DNA of 53,703 bases, taken from Desulfogranum marinum. GTDB taxonomy: Bacteria; Desulfobacterota; Desulfobulbia; Desulfobulbales; Desulfobulbaceae. A program made the position numbers and the translations under genes. Below the pieces are notes generated by a model that was not told the DNA's origin, did no database searches, and saw nothing but the letters and a program-made list of their open reading frames with translations. Positions 41,221-49,783 of this stretch are shown one piece after another (positions within the stretch are counted from its first letter, which is position 1; each line of letters opens with the position of its first letter). Location of the stretch: positions 1 to 53,703 of the forward strand of contig NZ_JAFFQD010000037.1 in the NCBI RefSeq assembly GCF_016918565.1. The letters run 5' to 3'.

Positions 41221-42216
41221 TTACTCGGCGGCAATGGTTGCTTTTACTTTTTCGATAAGATCTTTACCGATTCGCTCTTCAAATTGTTCATAGACGCCTG
41301 CCGTAGCTGCTGCCCAACGGCTTCGCTCTTCCGGGGTGAGAACGGTTACAGTCACGCCTTTATCTTTGAGTTGCGCCAGGATCTCTTTTTCGCCGTCGCG
41401 AATGAGTTTACGCTCGTAAAGTTTGATTTCGTCGAAAGTTGTAAGAACAAGTTCTTTGTTTTCAGGCGAAAGGCTGTCGAGAAAACGTTTGGAGATCATT
41501 ACCAGGTGAGGGCTGAACAAGCTGTTTACGATGGTAACGTGGTTGTTTACTTCAGGAAAATTATTATACCAGGCAAGGTTGAGATCAATGTCGATACCAT
41601 CTACTGTTTTTTGCTGCATTGCAGTGTAGACCTCACCCCAAGAAATCGGTGTGGGGTTCATGCCGAGGCTTTTCAAGGTAGCAATGTGCGCTTTGGATGG
41701 GGTCGAACGAATTTTCAAACCTTTTGCATCTTCAAGGGTTGCAACCGCTCTGTTATTATTCCAGAGGTTACGAAAACCGATTTCAATATAGCCCAGACCT
41801 ACGATACCACTTTTTTCCAACGCCTTGGTTGCATTCATACCAATGGGGCCGTCAGTAATTTTATCGGTGGATGGGTAGTCGGGAAAAAGGAAAGGAAGGT
41901 CGAAAATGAGGAAGTCGTCGGAGAATGGGGAAAGATTGGGGGTTGAGGCAGATCCCATCTGCAGCATGTTGAGCTGCAATCCCTGAACAACACTATCAAA
42001 GTTGCCAAACTTTGAACTGTCAAAAATGTCTACCCGGAATGCGCCGCCACTGCGTTCTTCCAATAATTCCTTGAATTTAATGAATGCTTGGCCCATTGGG
42101 TGTTGCGGCACGTTTGGATGTGCCAGCTTGATAACGGTCGGTCCAGCAAAAGCAGAGGAAAATCCCAAGCAGGTGCAAAGTGTTAGCGCGGTTAAAACGG
42201 TCTTAAAGGTTTTCAT
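41221..42216 (-). CDS. dctP: TRAP transporter periplasmic solute receptor (DctP)
   Basis: 331 residues with a Sec signal peptide (residues 1-~24, ending SSAFA). DctP-family features: IKLAHPNVPQHPMGQAFIKF, FDLPFLFPDYPS, KIRSTPSKAHIATLKSLGMN with the conserved Arg that grips a substrate carboxylate, then PISWGEVYTAMQQKTVDGID. The ligand is probably a carboxylated compound. Context with a cysteine/cysteate lyase-type enzyme suggests an amino acid or sulfonated amino acid. Hairpins flank the gene on both sides. Confidence 0.95.
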   Translation of the reverse strand: MKTFKTVLTALTLCTCLGFSSAFAGPTVIKLAHPNVPQHPMGQAFIKFKELLEERSGGAFRVDIFDSSKFGNFDSVVQGLQLNMLQMGSASTPNLSPFSDDFLIFDLPFLFPDYPSTDKITDGPIGMNATKALEKSGIVGLGYIEIGFRNLWNNNRAVATLEDAKGLKIRSTPSKAHIATLKSLGMNPTPISWGEVYTAMQQKTVDGIDIDLNLAWYNNFPEVNNHVTIVNSLFSPHLVMISKRFLDSLSPENKELVLTTFDEIKLYERKLIRDGEKEILAQLKDKGVTVTVLTPEERSRWAAATAGVYEQFEERIGKDLIEKVKATIAAE

Positions 42217-42240
42217 TGATTCCTCCTGAAGGTTTTAGCT

Positions 42241-42271
42241 GCTCCTCCGGCATTTTATATACCGGAGGAGC
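42241..42271 (-). other. intercistronic hairpin upstream of dctP
   Basis: GCTCCTCCGG (42241-42250) pairs with CCGGAGGAGC (42262-42271) around an AT-rich 11-nt loop, in the gap between the PLP-enzyme gene and dctP. No clear T-run follows in the transcribed direction, so processing or partial attenuation is more likely than full termination. Confidence 0.7.
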
Positions 42272-42354
42272 TTTGGGTGCGTCTTAATCGACATATTGGT
42301 TACGAAGCACTGCTATTAGCGAGAACTTACTTTATAATAACAGCGCATCATCGG

Positions 42355-43353
42355 TTACTGAAAAGTATCAAGATATGCGTAAAGGGCTGGGGATCCGCCT
42401 GTATGGAGGAACAGTACGTTCGCTCCCTCTGCAAAATAATCATTGCGGACAAGATCGATAAGACCTGCCATTGCCTTACCGGAATAGACGGGATCGAGCA
42501 GGATAGCCTCTGTCCGGGCCAACAGTTGAACTGCTTCGGTCATGCTGTCTGTTGGCAGGGAGTATCCAGGGCCGACATAGCCATCAAAGCATGTGATTTG
42601 CTCTTTGGGAAGGCTCTCACGCATACCAAGGCGCTGAGCGGTTTCCATAGCAAGATTGTGGACGATCTCTTCCTGTACGTCTTTTGGCCGGCTCACGTTG
42701 ATGCCGGATACCGGAATACCAGCATTGGTTCCATACATACCCACGACAATACCTGCGTGAGTTCCTGCACTGCCGCTAGGGACAACCATGTGGTCGATAG
42801 ACAGGTTAATGCTAAATAACTGCTGCATAATTTCTTCAGCACACGCCACATAACCTGTCGCGCCAATCGCATTTGAGGCACCACCTGGAATAATGTATGG
42901 CTTCTTCCCTTCTTTTTTCAACTGCTCGGCAACCTTTGTCATTTCACCAAGCATGTCTGAGCCGCCGGGAACAACGCTTGTGCTTTTGACACCCATCAGG
43001 TTGAAAAGAAAATTATTACCTGATCCGTCTTTTTTGTAACTACCGGCTACACGTTCTTCAAGCACGAGATGACAATCCATCCCTTCCTTAACTGCCCATG
43101 AAAGGGTCAAGCGGCAGTGATTTGACTGTACAGCACCACAGGTAATAATAGTATCTGCGCCGTTTTCTATGGCGTCTGCAATACAGAAGTCGAGTTTTCT
43201 CGTTTTGTTTCCACCTGCACAGCCAGGCAACAGGTCATCTCTTTTGATATAGATGTTAACTTTGTTGCCGAGAGCTTTTGAGAAGGCAGGCAATGCTTCC
43301 AGCGGAGTAGCATCCTGCACATAGTTTCTTCTGGGAAATTGAGTAAGGTTCAT
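42355..43353 (-). CDS. PLP enzyme: D-cysteine desulfhydrase / L-cysteate sulfo-lyase family
   Basis: 332 residues, fold-type II PLP enzyme of the ACC deaminase/D-cysteine desulfhydrase group. The PLP lysine lies in GGNKTRKLDF (~residue 53). Further signatures are TCGAVQSNHCRLTLSWAVKE, LVLEERV, IIPGGASNAIGATGYVACA, PSGSAGTHAG and LDPVYSGKAMAGL. Members release sulfide from D-cysteine or sulfite from L-cysteate, leaving 2-aminoacrylate that becomes pyruvate and ammonia. Sequence alone does not separate the two activities. The TRAP transporter and a RidA gene 20 bp upstream fit uptake and cleavage of a cysteine-like or sulfonate substrate, useful to a sulfite/sulfate respirer. Confidence 0.85.
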   Translation of the reverse strand: MNLTQFPRRNYVQDATPLEALPAFSKALGNKVNIYIKRDDLLPGCAGGNKTRKLDFCIADAIENGADTIITCGAVQSNHCRLTLSWAVKEGMDCHLVLEERVAGSYKKDGSGNNFLFNLMGVKSTSVVPGGSDMLGEMTKVAEQLKKEGKKPYIIPGGASNAIGATGYVACAEEIMQQLFSINLSIDHMVVPSGSAGTHAGIVVGMYGTNAGIPVSGINVSRPKDVQEEIVHNLAMETAQRLGMRESLPKEQITCFDGYVGPGYSLPTDSMTEAVQLLARTEAILLDPVYSGKAMAGLIDLVRNDYFAEGANVLFLHTGGSPALYAYLDTFQ

Positions 43354-43373
43354 TTTATGTCCTGTGGTTTTGC

Positions 43374-43760
43374 TTAATTGATGAGTACAACGGCCTCGAT
43401 TTCTATATCAGCTCCCAAGGGAAGAGCAGCTACCTGGAATGCACTTCTTGCAGGAAAAGGTGATGAAAAATATTCTGCATAGACAGTGTTGACTTCCTGG
43501 AAATCATCCATGTTTGCCAAAAAGACAGTGGTTTTGACAACATTGTCTAGTTTCCCCCCTGCGGACTCAATGACTGCAGCTAGGTTCCTCAGTACTTGAT
43601 GTGCACGATCTGCTGTTGATCCTTCCACCATTTTTCCGGTTGCCGGATCAATTGGCAATTGGCATGAAGTAAAGAGAAGGTTTCCAGTCTTAATTGCCTG
43701 GGAATAAGGTCCAATGGCCCCGGGTGCCTCGCTTGTTTCGATTACAATCTTTTCATTCAT
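43374..43760 (-). CDS. ridA: RidA-type 2-iminobutanoate/2-iminopropanoate deaminase
   Basis: 128 residues. Canonical RidA cues: APGAIGPYSQAIKTGNLLF, LPIDPATGKMVEG, NLAAVIESAGGKLDNVVKT, and the active-site PARSAFQVAALPLGADIEIE with its Arg. It clears 2-aminoacrylate and related imines released by PLP lyases. It is the first gene of the leftward operon, directly ahead of the lyase, so co-production is built in. Confidence 0.95.
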   Translation of the reverse strand: MNEKIVIETSEAPGAIGPYSQAIKTGNLLFTSCQLPIDPATGKMVEGSTADRAHQVLRNLAAVIESAGGKLDNVVKTTVFLANMDDFQEVNTVYAEYFSSPFPARSAFQVAALPLGADIEIEAVVLIN

Positions 43761-43850
43761 GCTTTTTTTTGACCAAAAATGTTAGGTGTGGACAGATTAG
43801 AGTAACTTATCCTGCTGTAAAATCGCTTTTCGTCGTATGTGTAAATGAGG

Positions 43851-43862
43851 AATGTCGACATT
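43851..43862. promoter_or_regulatory. GntR-type operator candidate 1
   Basis: The perfect 12-bp palindrome AATGTCGACATT fits the TGT-n2-ACA core used by FCD-type GntR regulators. It lies ~90 bp upstream of the ridA start, in the promoter region of the leftward operon. Confidence 0.6.
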
Positions 43863-44275
43863 TTTAAAATTCTTTATGCCAAAATTTATTATTGATGTCA
43901 AATCAAAAGTTACTCCATAAAAAGCTCAAAATGATAATCTTCTGTCATTTTAATGGGATGTGACGGAAATTTACTGGAGGCCATCAGGGGACACTCTGTG
44001 TTGCTATTTTTACCTAAAAGAGCAAACTTTATCATGGCGACCAGTGCTTGCTGACAGCAATGTAAATTATTACTTATCAGCAACATACAGGTGTAATGTG
44101 TATGGTGAATGGCAGATCTATTTTCCAAGAAGATCGTATTGCAAAAGAGACAGCCATTGTAATTTGAAACTATGAACAATATGAGTAAATTTGAGTTGTC
44201 GTTATACGCTCGTTATTTGTGATGTCCTTGAAAATTGTTGACAAGGGAGGCGGTGTCTGTCATTTGTGCATTACT

Positions 44276-44287
44276 AATGTCGACATT
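44276..44287. promoter_or_regulatory. GntR-type operator candidate 2
   Basis: The same 12-bp palindrome AATGTCGACATT as at 43851, ~100 bp upstream of the decarboxylase start. A related site TTGTTGACAA lies at 44235-44244. Identical sites serving both divergent transcripts point to common control. Confidence 0.6.
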
Positions 44288-44386
44288 TTGCAAGGCAGCA
44301 GAGCGTGTTTTGCAAATGGTTCATTTTCAGTATGCATAGATGAAATACTTAGAAATACTACCGTAGATAGTTCATGGAGGTGAGGT

Positions 44387-45838
44387 GTGAGTAAGGCTAC
44401 ATTGGATCCTGTTAATTGGAGCGAATTTCGCTCAGCGGCTCATAAAATGTTAGACGCTGCTTTGGATAAAATGGAATCAGCCGGCGAAGGTCGTGTGTGG
44501 ACCCCTTTACCGGATGGAATGAAGGCCGCTTTGCAATCCGATCTTCCAATTACTGGTATAAGTGCTGAAGAACTCTGTCGGAAGCTTGAAGACCTCTTGC
44601 CTTACGGGGTTGGGAACACCCATCCACGATTTTTTGGTTGGGTGCACGGAGCCGGTAATCCTGGTGGCATTCTTGCTGAGATAACAGGAGCGGCAATGAA
44701 TGCAAACCTTGGTGGAAGAGATCACGGAGCAATATATGTTGAAAAGCAGGTTTTAGAGTGGTGCCGCCAAATGATGGGATTCCCGGAAGATTCAAGCGGT
44801 CTTATAGTTTCGGGAACGTCAATGGCTACAATTATTGCCTTAAAAGCTGCACGTGATCAACGGCTTGGATTTGAATGCAGGAAAAAAGGTGTTGGTCGAT
44901 TTGTGCTGGTTGGTTATGCATCTGCCCAGGCGCACTCCTGCCTGGGACGAGCTTTCGATTTATTGGGAATTGGCAGTGATTCGTTACGCAAGATACCATG
45001 TGATGCAAATTTCAGAATGGACCTGGGAGCCTTGAAAAAGGCAATTGAAAAAGATCGTGCACAGGGCAAAACACCTTTTGTTGTTATCGGTACAGCAGGC
45101 TCAGTAAATGTAGGTGCGATTGATGACCTTGAAACATTGTCCGATATTGCTGCTCTAGAAAATTTGTGGTTGCACGTTGATGGAGCTTTTGGCGCCACAG
45201 CAATTCTAAGCAGCGAGATTCGCGATCGCCTCGCAGGTATTGAACGTGCTGATTCCCTTGCGTTTGATTTTCATAAATGGCTGCATGTTAATTATGATGC
45301 GGGGTGCGTTCTGGTTCGCTCCGGCGAAGTGCATCTTAAAACATTTTCCGGCAGACCAGAGTATTTGCTGGAAGCCGGCCAAGGGTTGGCGGCTGGTAAT
45401 CCATGGCCAGTAGATTATGGCCCTGAGCTTTCTCGTGGTTTCCGGGCGTTGAAAATATGGACCCATTTTCTCGAGCACGGAACAGATAAACTCGCACAAG
45501 CCATCGAGGAAAATTGCCTTCAGGCATCATATCTGAAAAAGAAAATCCAAGATTCATCCACATTGGAACTTCTGGCTCCTGTAACACTCAATATAGTTTG
45601 CTTTAGGCATGACTCTGAGAATGGAAAAAATGTGGATGAACTCAATAAAGAGATCGTAATAACCCTCCAGGAAAAAGGAATAGCAGCCCCTTCAACTACC
45701 ATTTTAAACGGAAAGTTGGCGATCCGGGTAAATATTACCAATCATCGCACCGAATTACGAGATCTCGACCTCCTTGTCGAGGAAGTGGAGAAAATTGGTA
45801 GCACGCTGATCTCAAACAAGAGTTGCAAAGTTGGCTAA
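44387..45838 (+). CDS. group II PLP-dependent amino acid decarboxylase
   Basis: 483 residues; GTG start behind GGAGGTGAG. Aromatic-L-amino-acid/glutamate decarboxylase family: HPRFFGWVHGAGNPGGILAE, GLIVSGTSMATIIALKAARD, the Asp that holds the PLP ring in HVDGAFGA, and the PLP lysine in DFHKWLHVNYDAG. The family includes cysteine-sulfinate/cysteate decarboxylases as well as aromatic ones, so the substrate cannot be fixed here. It is divergent from the lyase operon and probably shares its GntR operators. Confidence 0.9.
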   Translation: MSKATLDPVNWSEFRSAAHKMLDAALDKMESAGEGRVWTPLPDGMKAALQSDLPITGISAEELCRKLEDLLPYGVGNTHPRFFGWVHGAGNPGGILAEITGAAMNANLGGRDHGAIYVEKQVLEWCRQMMGFPEDSSGLIVSGTSMATIIALKAARDQRLGFECRKKGVGRFVLVGYASAQAHSCLGRAFDLLGIGSDSLRKIPCDANFRMDLGALKKAIEKDRAQGKTPFVVIGTAGSVNVGAIDDLETLSDIAALENLWLHVDGAFGATAILSSEIRDRLAGIERADSLAFDFHKWLHVNYDAGCVLVRSGEVHLKTFSGRPEYLLEAGQGLAAGNPWPVDYGPELSRGFRALKIWTHFLEHGTDKLAQAIEENCLQASYLKKKIQDSSTLELLAPVTLNIVCFRHDSENGKNVDELNKEIVITLQEKGIAAPSTTILNGKLAIRVNITNHRTELRDLDLLVEEVEKIGSTLISNKSCKVG

Positions 45839-46223
45839 AAATAAAGGAAATCGGTAACGGCTATATTATTTTTCCAAATTGCATATTAAGGGGCTGCGTC
45901 TTTTACTCATGGAATAATCCTTGGATATTCTTGAACGTGAGGATGTTATGCTTGAGGGTGCGTATTTCGCTGCACACAACCTTTAGGCTATCTAAAATAA
46001 TTGCCATTTACCCTGGTCACCCAGAGTCTGACGATTACCTCGTTCTAACCAAACATTTTATCCTCAGAGACAGCGCAGACGTCCACAGTGAGTATATGCC
46101 TGGAGTAAATAATTACTGTATGCCTCGGAGCCGCGGTTTACCTAGTCTAAAACTAAATTTTTACTAATGCAAAATAGTTTTCAGTAAATCGTAATGATCA
46201 AGAAAGGAGTTGAAGGATACTAA
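45839..46223. other. gap between decarboxylase and aminotransferase genes
   Basis: 385 bp without a supported gene; a frame at 45823-46167 has no recognisable sequence. AAGAAAGGAG stands before the aminotransferase start at its right end. Confidence 0.45.
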
Positions 46224-47102
46224 ATGAAAGGGATCGTTTTTATAAATGATACATTTGTTCCTGTCAGAGAAGCTAAGGTTTCAGCTTTCGACCGCGGCTT
46301 TCTCTTTGGAGACGGAGTGTATGAAGTTGTACCTGTAGTAAATTCTAGAATAGTTAATAAAATGCCATTTTTGCAACGCTTAGACCACAGTCTAAGAGCA
46401 GTAGATATAGAGTGGCCATTTAGTAAAGAAAAATATGTCGCTATACTGGAAGACCTTATACGCCGCAATGACCTTAAAGAAGGCGGCATATACACTCAAG
46501 TAACACGTGGCGTTGCGCCAAGGGATTTCGCATACCCAATAGACACCCCACCTACTTGCATGGCCTTTACCATAGCAAAGGATTTTGTAAACACTCCTTT
46601 AGCAAAAAATGGTGTTTCTGTGGTAACAGTTGAGGATATCAGGTGGAAACGCAGAGATATAAAATCAATTGCGCTCCTTGGCCAGTGTATGGCTAAACAG
46701 GAGGCTTATGAGAATGGTGCGTATGAAGGATGGATGGTAGAAGATGGTTTTGTGACCGAGGGCACCACTTCGACCGCTTATATTATTAAGAATAATAAAA
46801 TTATTACCCGTCCCCTCTCTCGGTCCATCCTGCCTGGCATCCGAAGGAAATGTTTGCTCCAGCTAGCTAAGACTCACAACATAGCCATTGAAGAACGACT
46901 CTTTACTGTTGCCGAGGCACTTGATGCCGATGAAGCTCTTTTGAGCAGTGCTACCAGCTTAGTATTACCTGTTGTGAAAATTGACGGTTATGTAATTGGT
47001 AACGGAAAGCCAGGGGAAATGACCGAAAAATTACGGAGCCTCTATGTACAAATGGTACAAAAGGAGTCAGGAAGTGAGCCTGCTACGGAGTTCAAGTCTT
47101 GA
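46224..47102 (+). CDS. class IV aminotransferase (D-amino-acid transaminase type)
   Basis: 292 residues. Fold-type IV PLP enzyme. Cues are FINDTFVPVREAKVSAFDRG, FGDGVYEVVPVV, the PLP-lysine region WKRRDIKSIALLGQCMAKQE, and TEGTTSTAYIIKNNKIITRP. The arrangement fits D-alanine aminotransferase more than branched-chain enzymes (YTQVTRGVAPRDFAYP). It could link D-amino acids to keto acids in this island, next to an enzyme family that uses D-cysteine. It lies 385 bp after the decarboxylase in the same direction. Confidence 0.92.
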   Translation: MKGIVFINDTFVPVREAKVSAFDRGFLFGDGVYEVVPVVNSRIVNKMPFLQRLDHSLRAVDIEWPFSKEKYVAILEDLIRRNDLKEGGIYTQVTRGVAPRDFAYPIDTPPTCMAFTIAKDFVNTPLAKNGVSVVTVEDIRWKRRDIKSIALLGQCMAKQEAYENGAYEGWMVEDGFVTEGTTSTAYIIKNNKIITRPLSRSILPGIRRKCLLQLAKTHNIAIEERLFTVAEALDADEALLSSATSLVLPVVKIDGYVIGNGKPGEMTEKLRSLYVQMVQKESGSEPATEFKS

Positions 47103-47568
47103 TGAGTGATCTCATCCTAACTATCCAAAGACGTGATTTTTACGATCTCGATGGTTGGTTGCTATAGTCCCTGTTGCCATCAATTGCTATATCAATCTTT
47201 TGGGGTGTGTAACACCAGGAAAACAATTGTAGCGGCTATTTATTAAAAAGGAAGTGCCTGGCAAACCTGACCATTCCATTTTTCAGAAACAGACCACCCC
47301 GTAACACTTCTCTTGAGACTGAATAATTGTCCCGTAACATTGACTAAATTCATTGAACAGAAGGGGGCACTTCCTGATTGAAAACAAAAAAACAGACTGC
47401 CCGTTGTTCAACTTCACGTTTATAAACAATATCAATCAATTGAGTTTAAAACAAGAAAAGCTCATAAGAAATTCTAGCTGAACAACCCTGAAACAAAACT
47501 GCCCCCTTTTTCCAGGATAGAAACAAGATAAGGCTCGCGGTGTCGCTTTTATGGAGACCAAGTCAATG
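47103..47568. other. intergenic region with a long-spaced inverted repeat
   Basis: About 465 bp with no gene. AGGAAGTGCC (47249-47258) and GGCACTTCCT (47366-47375) are perfect inverted copies 107 bp apart, as in a small decayed mobile element. The rest is unremarkable. Confidence 0.4.
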
Positions 47569-47641
47569 TTTATAGGAGATATATGGACTTTGCAAACCGG
47601 CATCCAGAGCGCTTTTACATACGAGATGAGTCAAGCGAAGA
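47569..47641 (+). repeat. ~75 bp dispersed repeat, right copy
   Basis: Matches the repeat at 36102 in the same orientation. This copy contains AGGAG followed by an ATG at 47583 and 25 sense-looking codons (start MDFANRHPERFYIRDESSEE), suggesting it may be the 5' fragment of a gene. It marks the right border of the catabolic island. Confidence 0.65.
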
Positions 47642-47656
47642 ATTGATTATCTTTTT

Positions 47657-49783
47657 CTAGGAAAACCAATTTCTTATATTTTTCTTCACCATTTTTCTGA
47701 TTATATCAAAGCGATAACAACTTGCTTCGTTTGGGTTAGCTCGATTCCATTCTAAAACTTTTTCCAGATAAGAAATCCCCTTTGAGGAAAACCCAGCGAT
47801 CATGACCATTTTCTTGAAAGTCATGTCGTCTATTTGAAGTTCAATAAAGCTTTTTGGGGATAACTCATTGTTAATAAAGGTTTGCATTACTCCGACCCTA
47901 AGTCTATGCGCCAAATCCCAAGATGACCAAACTGATACTTCTGGCAATACACTCTCGATCATTTTCCATGCATTTGTATCGATTATAGCTGCAAGAAGGT
48001 TTCGATGAAGAGGTTCGAATGAAAAATTAATTAGAACGGCAGGTTCAGGTGAGACACCAATAATAGCACGTGCTAAAAGGAAAGAATGGAATTGCCATAA
48101 GTAGTTACCAAGCTCTCCTTCTGCTTTATTAATAGCTCTGCACCACTCATCTCTAGCACTTGAAAGAGGGGGGGAATAATATTTCACATGAGAAGCAATT
48201 AGAGCTAGGGTCCTCATGTTTTTCACTTTGCATTGATCTACAGCTGTGAGAAGAAGTTGAGGGTGACTTTCGGCTGCGAAGAGCCATTTGTTTATAATGT
48301 GTTGGTCACTGATCTTGTTACAATCGAATCTCTCAAGTACAGCGTCAACAGCCTTTTGCCCAAAAAAATTTATCGCAACAGAAGGAACTTCCTTACTTTC
48401 TGAATCCAACATAAAAGAAAGTGTTTCATCGTTAATTTTATTGTGCTTGTTAAGAATTTCAACAATTCGCGTTAGGATAGGATAGGGACTCTCCCACACT
48501 GAAGAAGAGTTAGCAAGTTTGAGGTTTGCCTCTAATGCATAACAGAACAACCATGGATCATCTTTTGAACCTTGAAGGGCACTCTCAGGGGTCATGAGCT
48601 TAGCTGCTGAGGATGCAATATCCTGAAAAAATAAAGAATTAGATTGAAAAAATGTCCAAATAAATTTTGGGGCATTATGCCATACAATTTGTGCAATTTT
48701 GGTTATGTCATCTTCTGCGACGTGACCTTCTAAGAGATGCAGATAATCCACTAAATACTTTAAAACAGATTTTTTTAATTTTTTGTTTATATCTGAAAAG
48801 TGAATGAGCTCTTTTAACACTTGTCTTGTAAGGCTTGTAATTTGCGGGGTGAATCTCTCTGCCACTTCGATTGCAGCTTCAATGTTTACATATGAAGCAC
48901 TCACAAGAACGTTCCATGCCAAAGACAAGTTTATAAAATCAGCTCTTCCATAGTTTGCTTCTGCCCCAAATCTCCAAAGAAAATTAGTAAGAGAGTTATT
49001 CTCTGAGGTGGGGGACAATTCCTTTGCCCATACGTTTAATATGTTATCCATATTATTGTTGGACGTGGTTACAAAATCTACCCAAAATTTTTCATCCTCA
49101 TTCCGTTTTTGCCCAAGAAAAATGCTCTTGCTAGGTACAAACTGAAGATCGAATTGGTCCCCATATCTTGATCGGTCGGATGTTACCCAGGTACAAAAAC
49201 GAAAATTCCTTCTAAGTTTTGGCCATTGCTGTAGCCATAAAGCAAAAGCTATTTCATCTACGGGAAAATTTTCTTTAATTTGAGCAAAAACAGAAACATT
49301 TGGGTATTTATATAGAGCTTCCATTAAATCTAAAATTGGCCTCGATGGAAGCTGCTGTATTCTATTGTCTTTAAATTTGTTATCTAATATCAAGCTGTTG
49401 TCGTATGAAAAAGTGTCACTAGCGTCTAGCGGTCGTCTGAATAGTTTTAGTAGAGAAAAATCATCCAAAGAAACAAGGTCAGAAAAATCCACAAGAAGTG
49501 TCTGTGTCCATACACAACCAGGTCGAGACATCTCTGGCGCAGGCCACGTCCTGGCTATTGCATAAGCTCCTATTTGAGACAAAGGGTATCCTGTTAGGTA
49601 ACCAGTTGGCTGAATGTTTCCGCTTTGGCCAGAAAGGTCACTTAAGGTGAGAATTGTTTTTGCTGAGATACCGTCCACTTTCTTTGAACCTGATAAAAGC
49701 CGGTGCCCATCCTCATATCCATGCAATAATTGATGGACCAGGATTGGCTCCTGGCTTCTAATGCTCATTTCTTCATTAACCAT
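47657..49783 (-). CDS. GAP1 (GTPase-associated protein 1) effector-type protein
   Basis: 708 residues. The N-terminal ~150 residues carry the GAP1 signature: VHQLLHGYEDGHRLL, LSDLSGQSG, YLTGYPL, and IARTWPAPEMSRPGCVWTQT. The middle and C-terminal parts are largely helical, as expected for the GAP1 middle and C-terminal domains. This family was described computationally as a partner of paired GTPases in NTP-dependent conflict systems; its biochemical role is unknown. It is last in a four-gene leftward operon and overlaps the upstream GTPase gene. The start may be the internal ATG at 49768 instead. Confidence 0.83.
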   Translation of the reverse strand: MVNEEMSIRSQEPILVHQLLHGYEDGHRLLSGSKKVDGISAKTILTLSDLSGQSGNIQPTGYLTGYPLSQIGAYAIARTWPAPEMSRPGCVWTQTLLVDFSDLVSLDDFSLLKLFRRPLDASDTFSYDNSLILDNKFKDNRIQQLPSRPILDLMEALYKYPNVSVFAQIKENFPVDEIAFALWLQQWPKLRRNFRFCTWVTSDRSRYGDQFDLQFVPSKSIFLGQKRNEDEKFWVDFVTTSNNNMDNILNVWAKELSPTSENNSLTNFLWRFGAEANYGRADFINLSLAWNVLVSASYVNIEAAIEVAERFTPQITSLTRQVLKELIHFSDINKKLKKSVLKYLVDYLHLLEGHVAEDDITKIAQIVWHNAPKFIWTFFQSNSLFFQDIASSAAKLMTPESALQGSKDDPWLFCYALEANLKLANSSSVWESPYPILTRIVEILNKHNKINDETLSFMLDSESKEVPSVAINFFGQKAVDAVLERFDCNKISDQHIINKWLFAAESHPQLLLTAVDQCKVKNMRTLALIASHVKYYSPPLSSARDEWCRAINKAEGELGNYLWQFHSFLLARAIIGVSPEPAVLINFSFEPLHRNLLAAIIDTNAWKMIESVLPEVSVWSSWDLAHRLRVGVMQTFINNELSPKSFIELQIDDMTFKKMVMIAGFSSKGISYLEKVLEWNRANPNEASCYRFDIIRKMVKKNIRNWFS

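Larger units (their letters stand above)
43761..44386. other. divergent regulatory region of the catabolic island
   Basis: About 625 bp between the leftward ridA-lyase-TRAP operon and the rightward decarboxylase gene. Apart from the two operator candidates I see no gene; a frame at 43910-44179 has no recognisable sequence or ribosome-binding site. Confidence 0.55.

Noticed and set aside
43910-44179. Minus-strand frame in the divergent regulatory region
   Set aside because: Unlikely composition and no ribosome-binding site; the region is better explained as regulatory.
45823-46167. Frame overlapping the decarboxylase end
   Set aside because: No ribosome-binding site and no sensible sequence.
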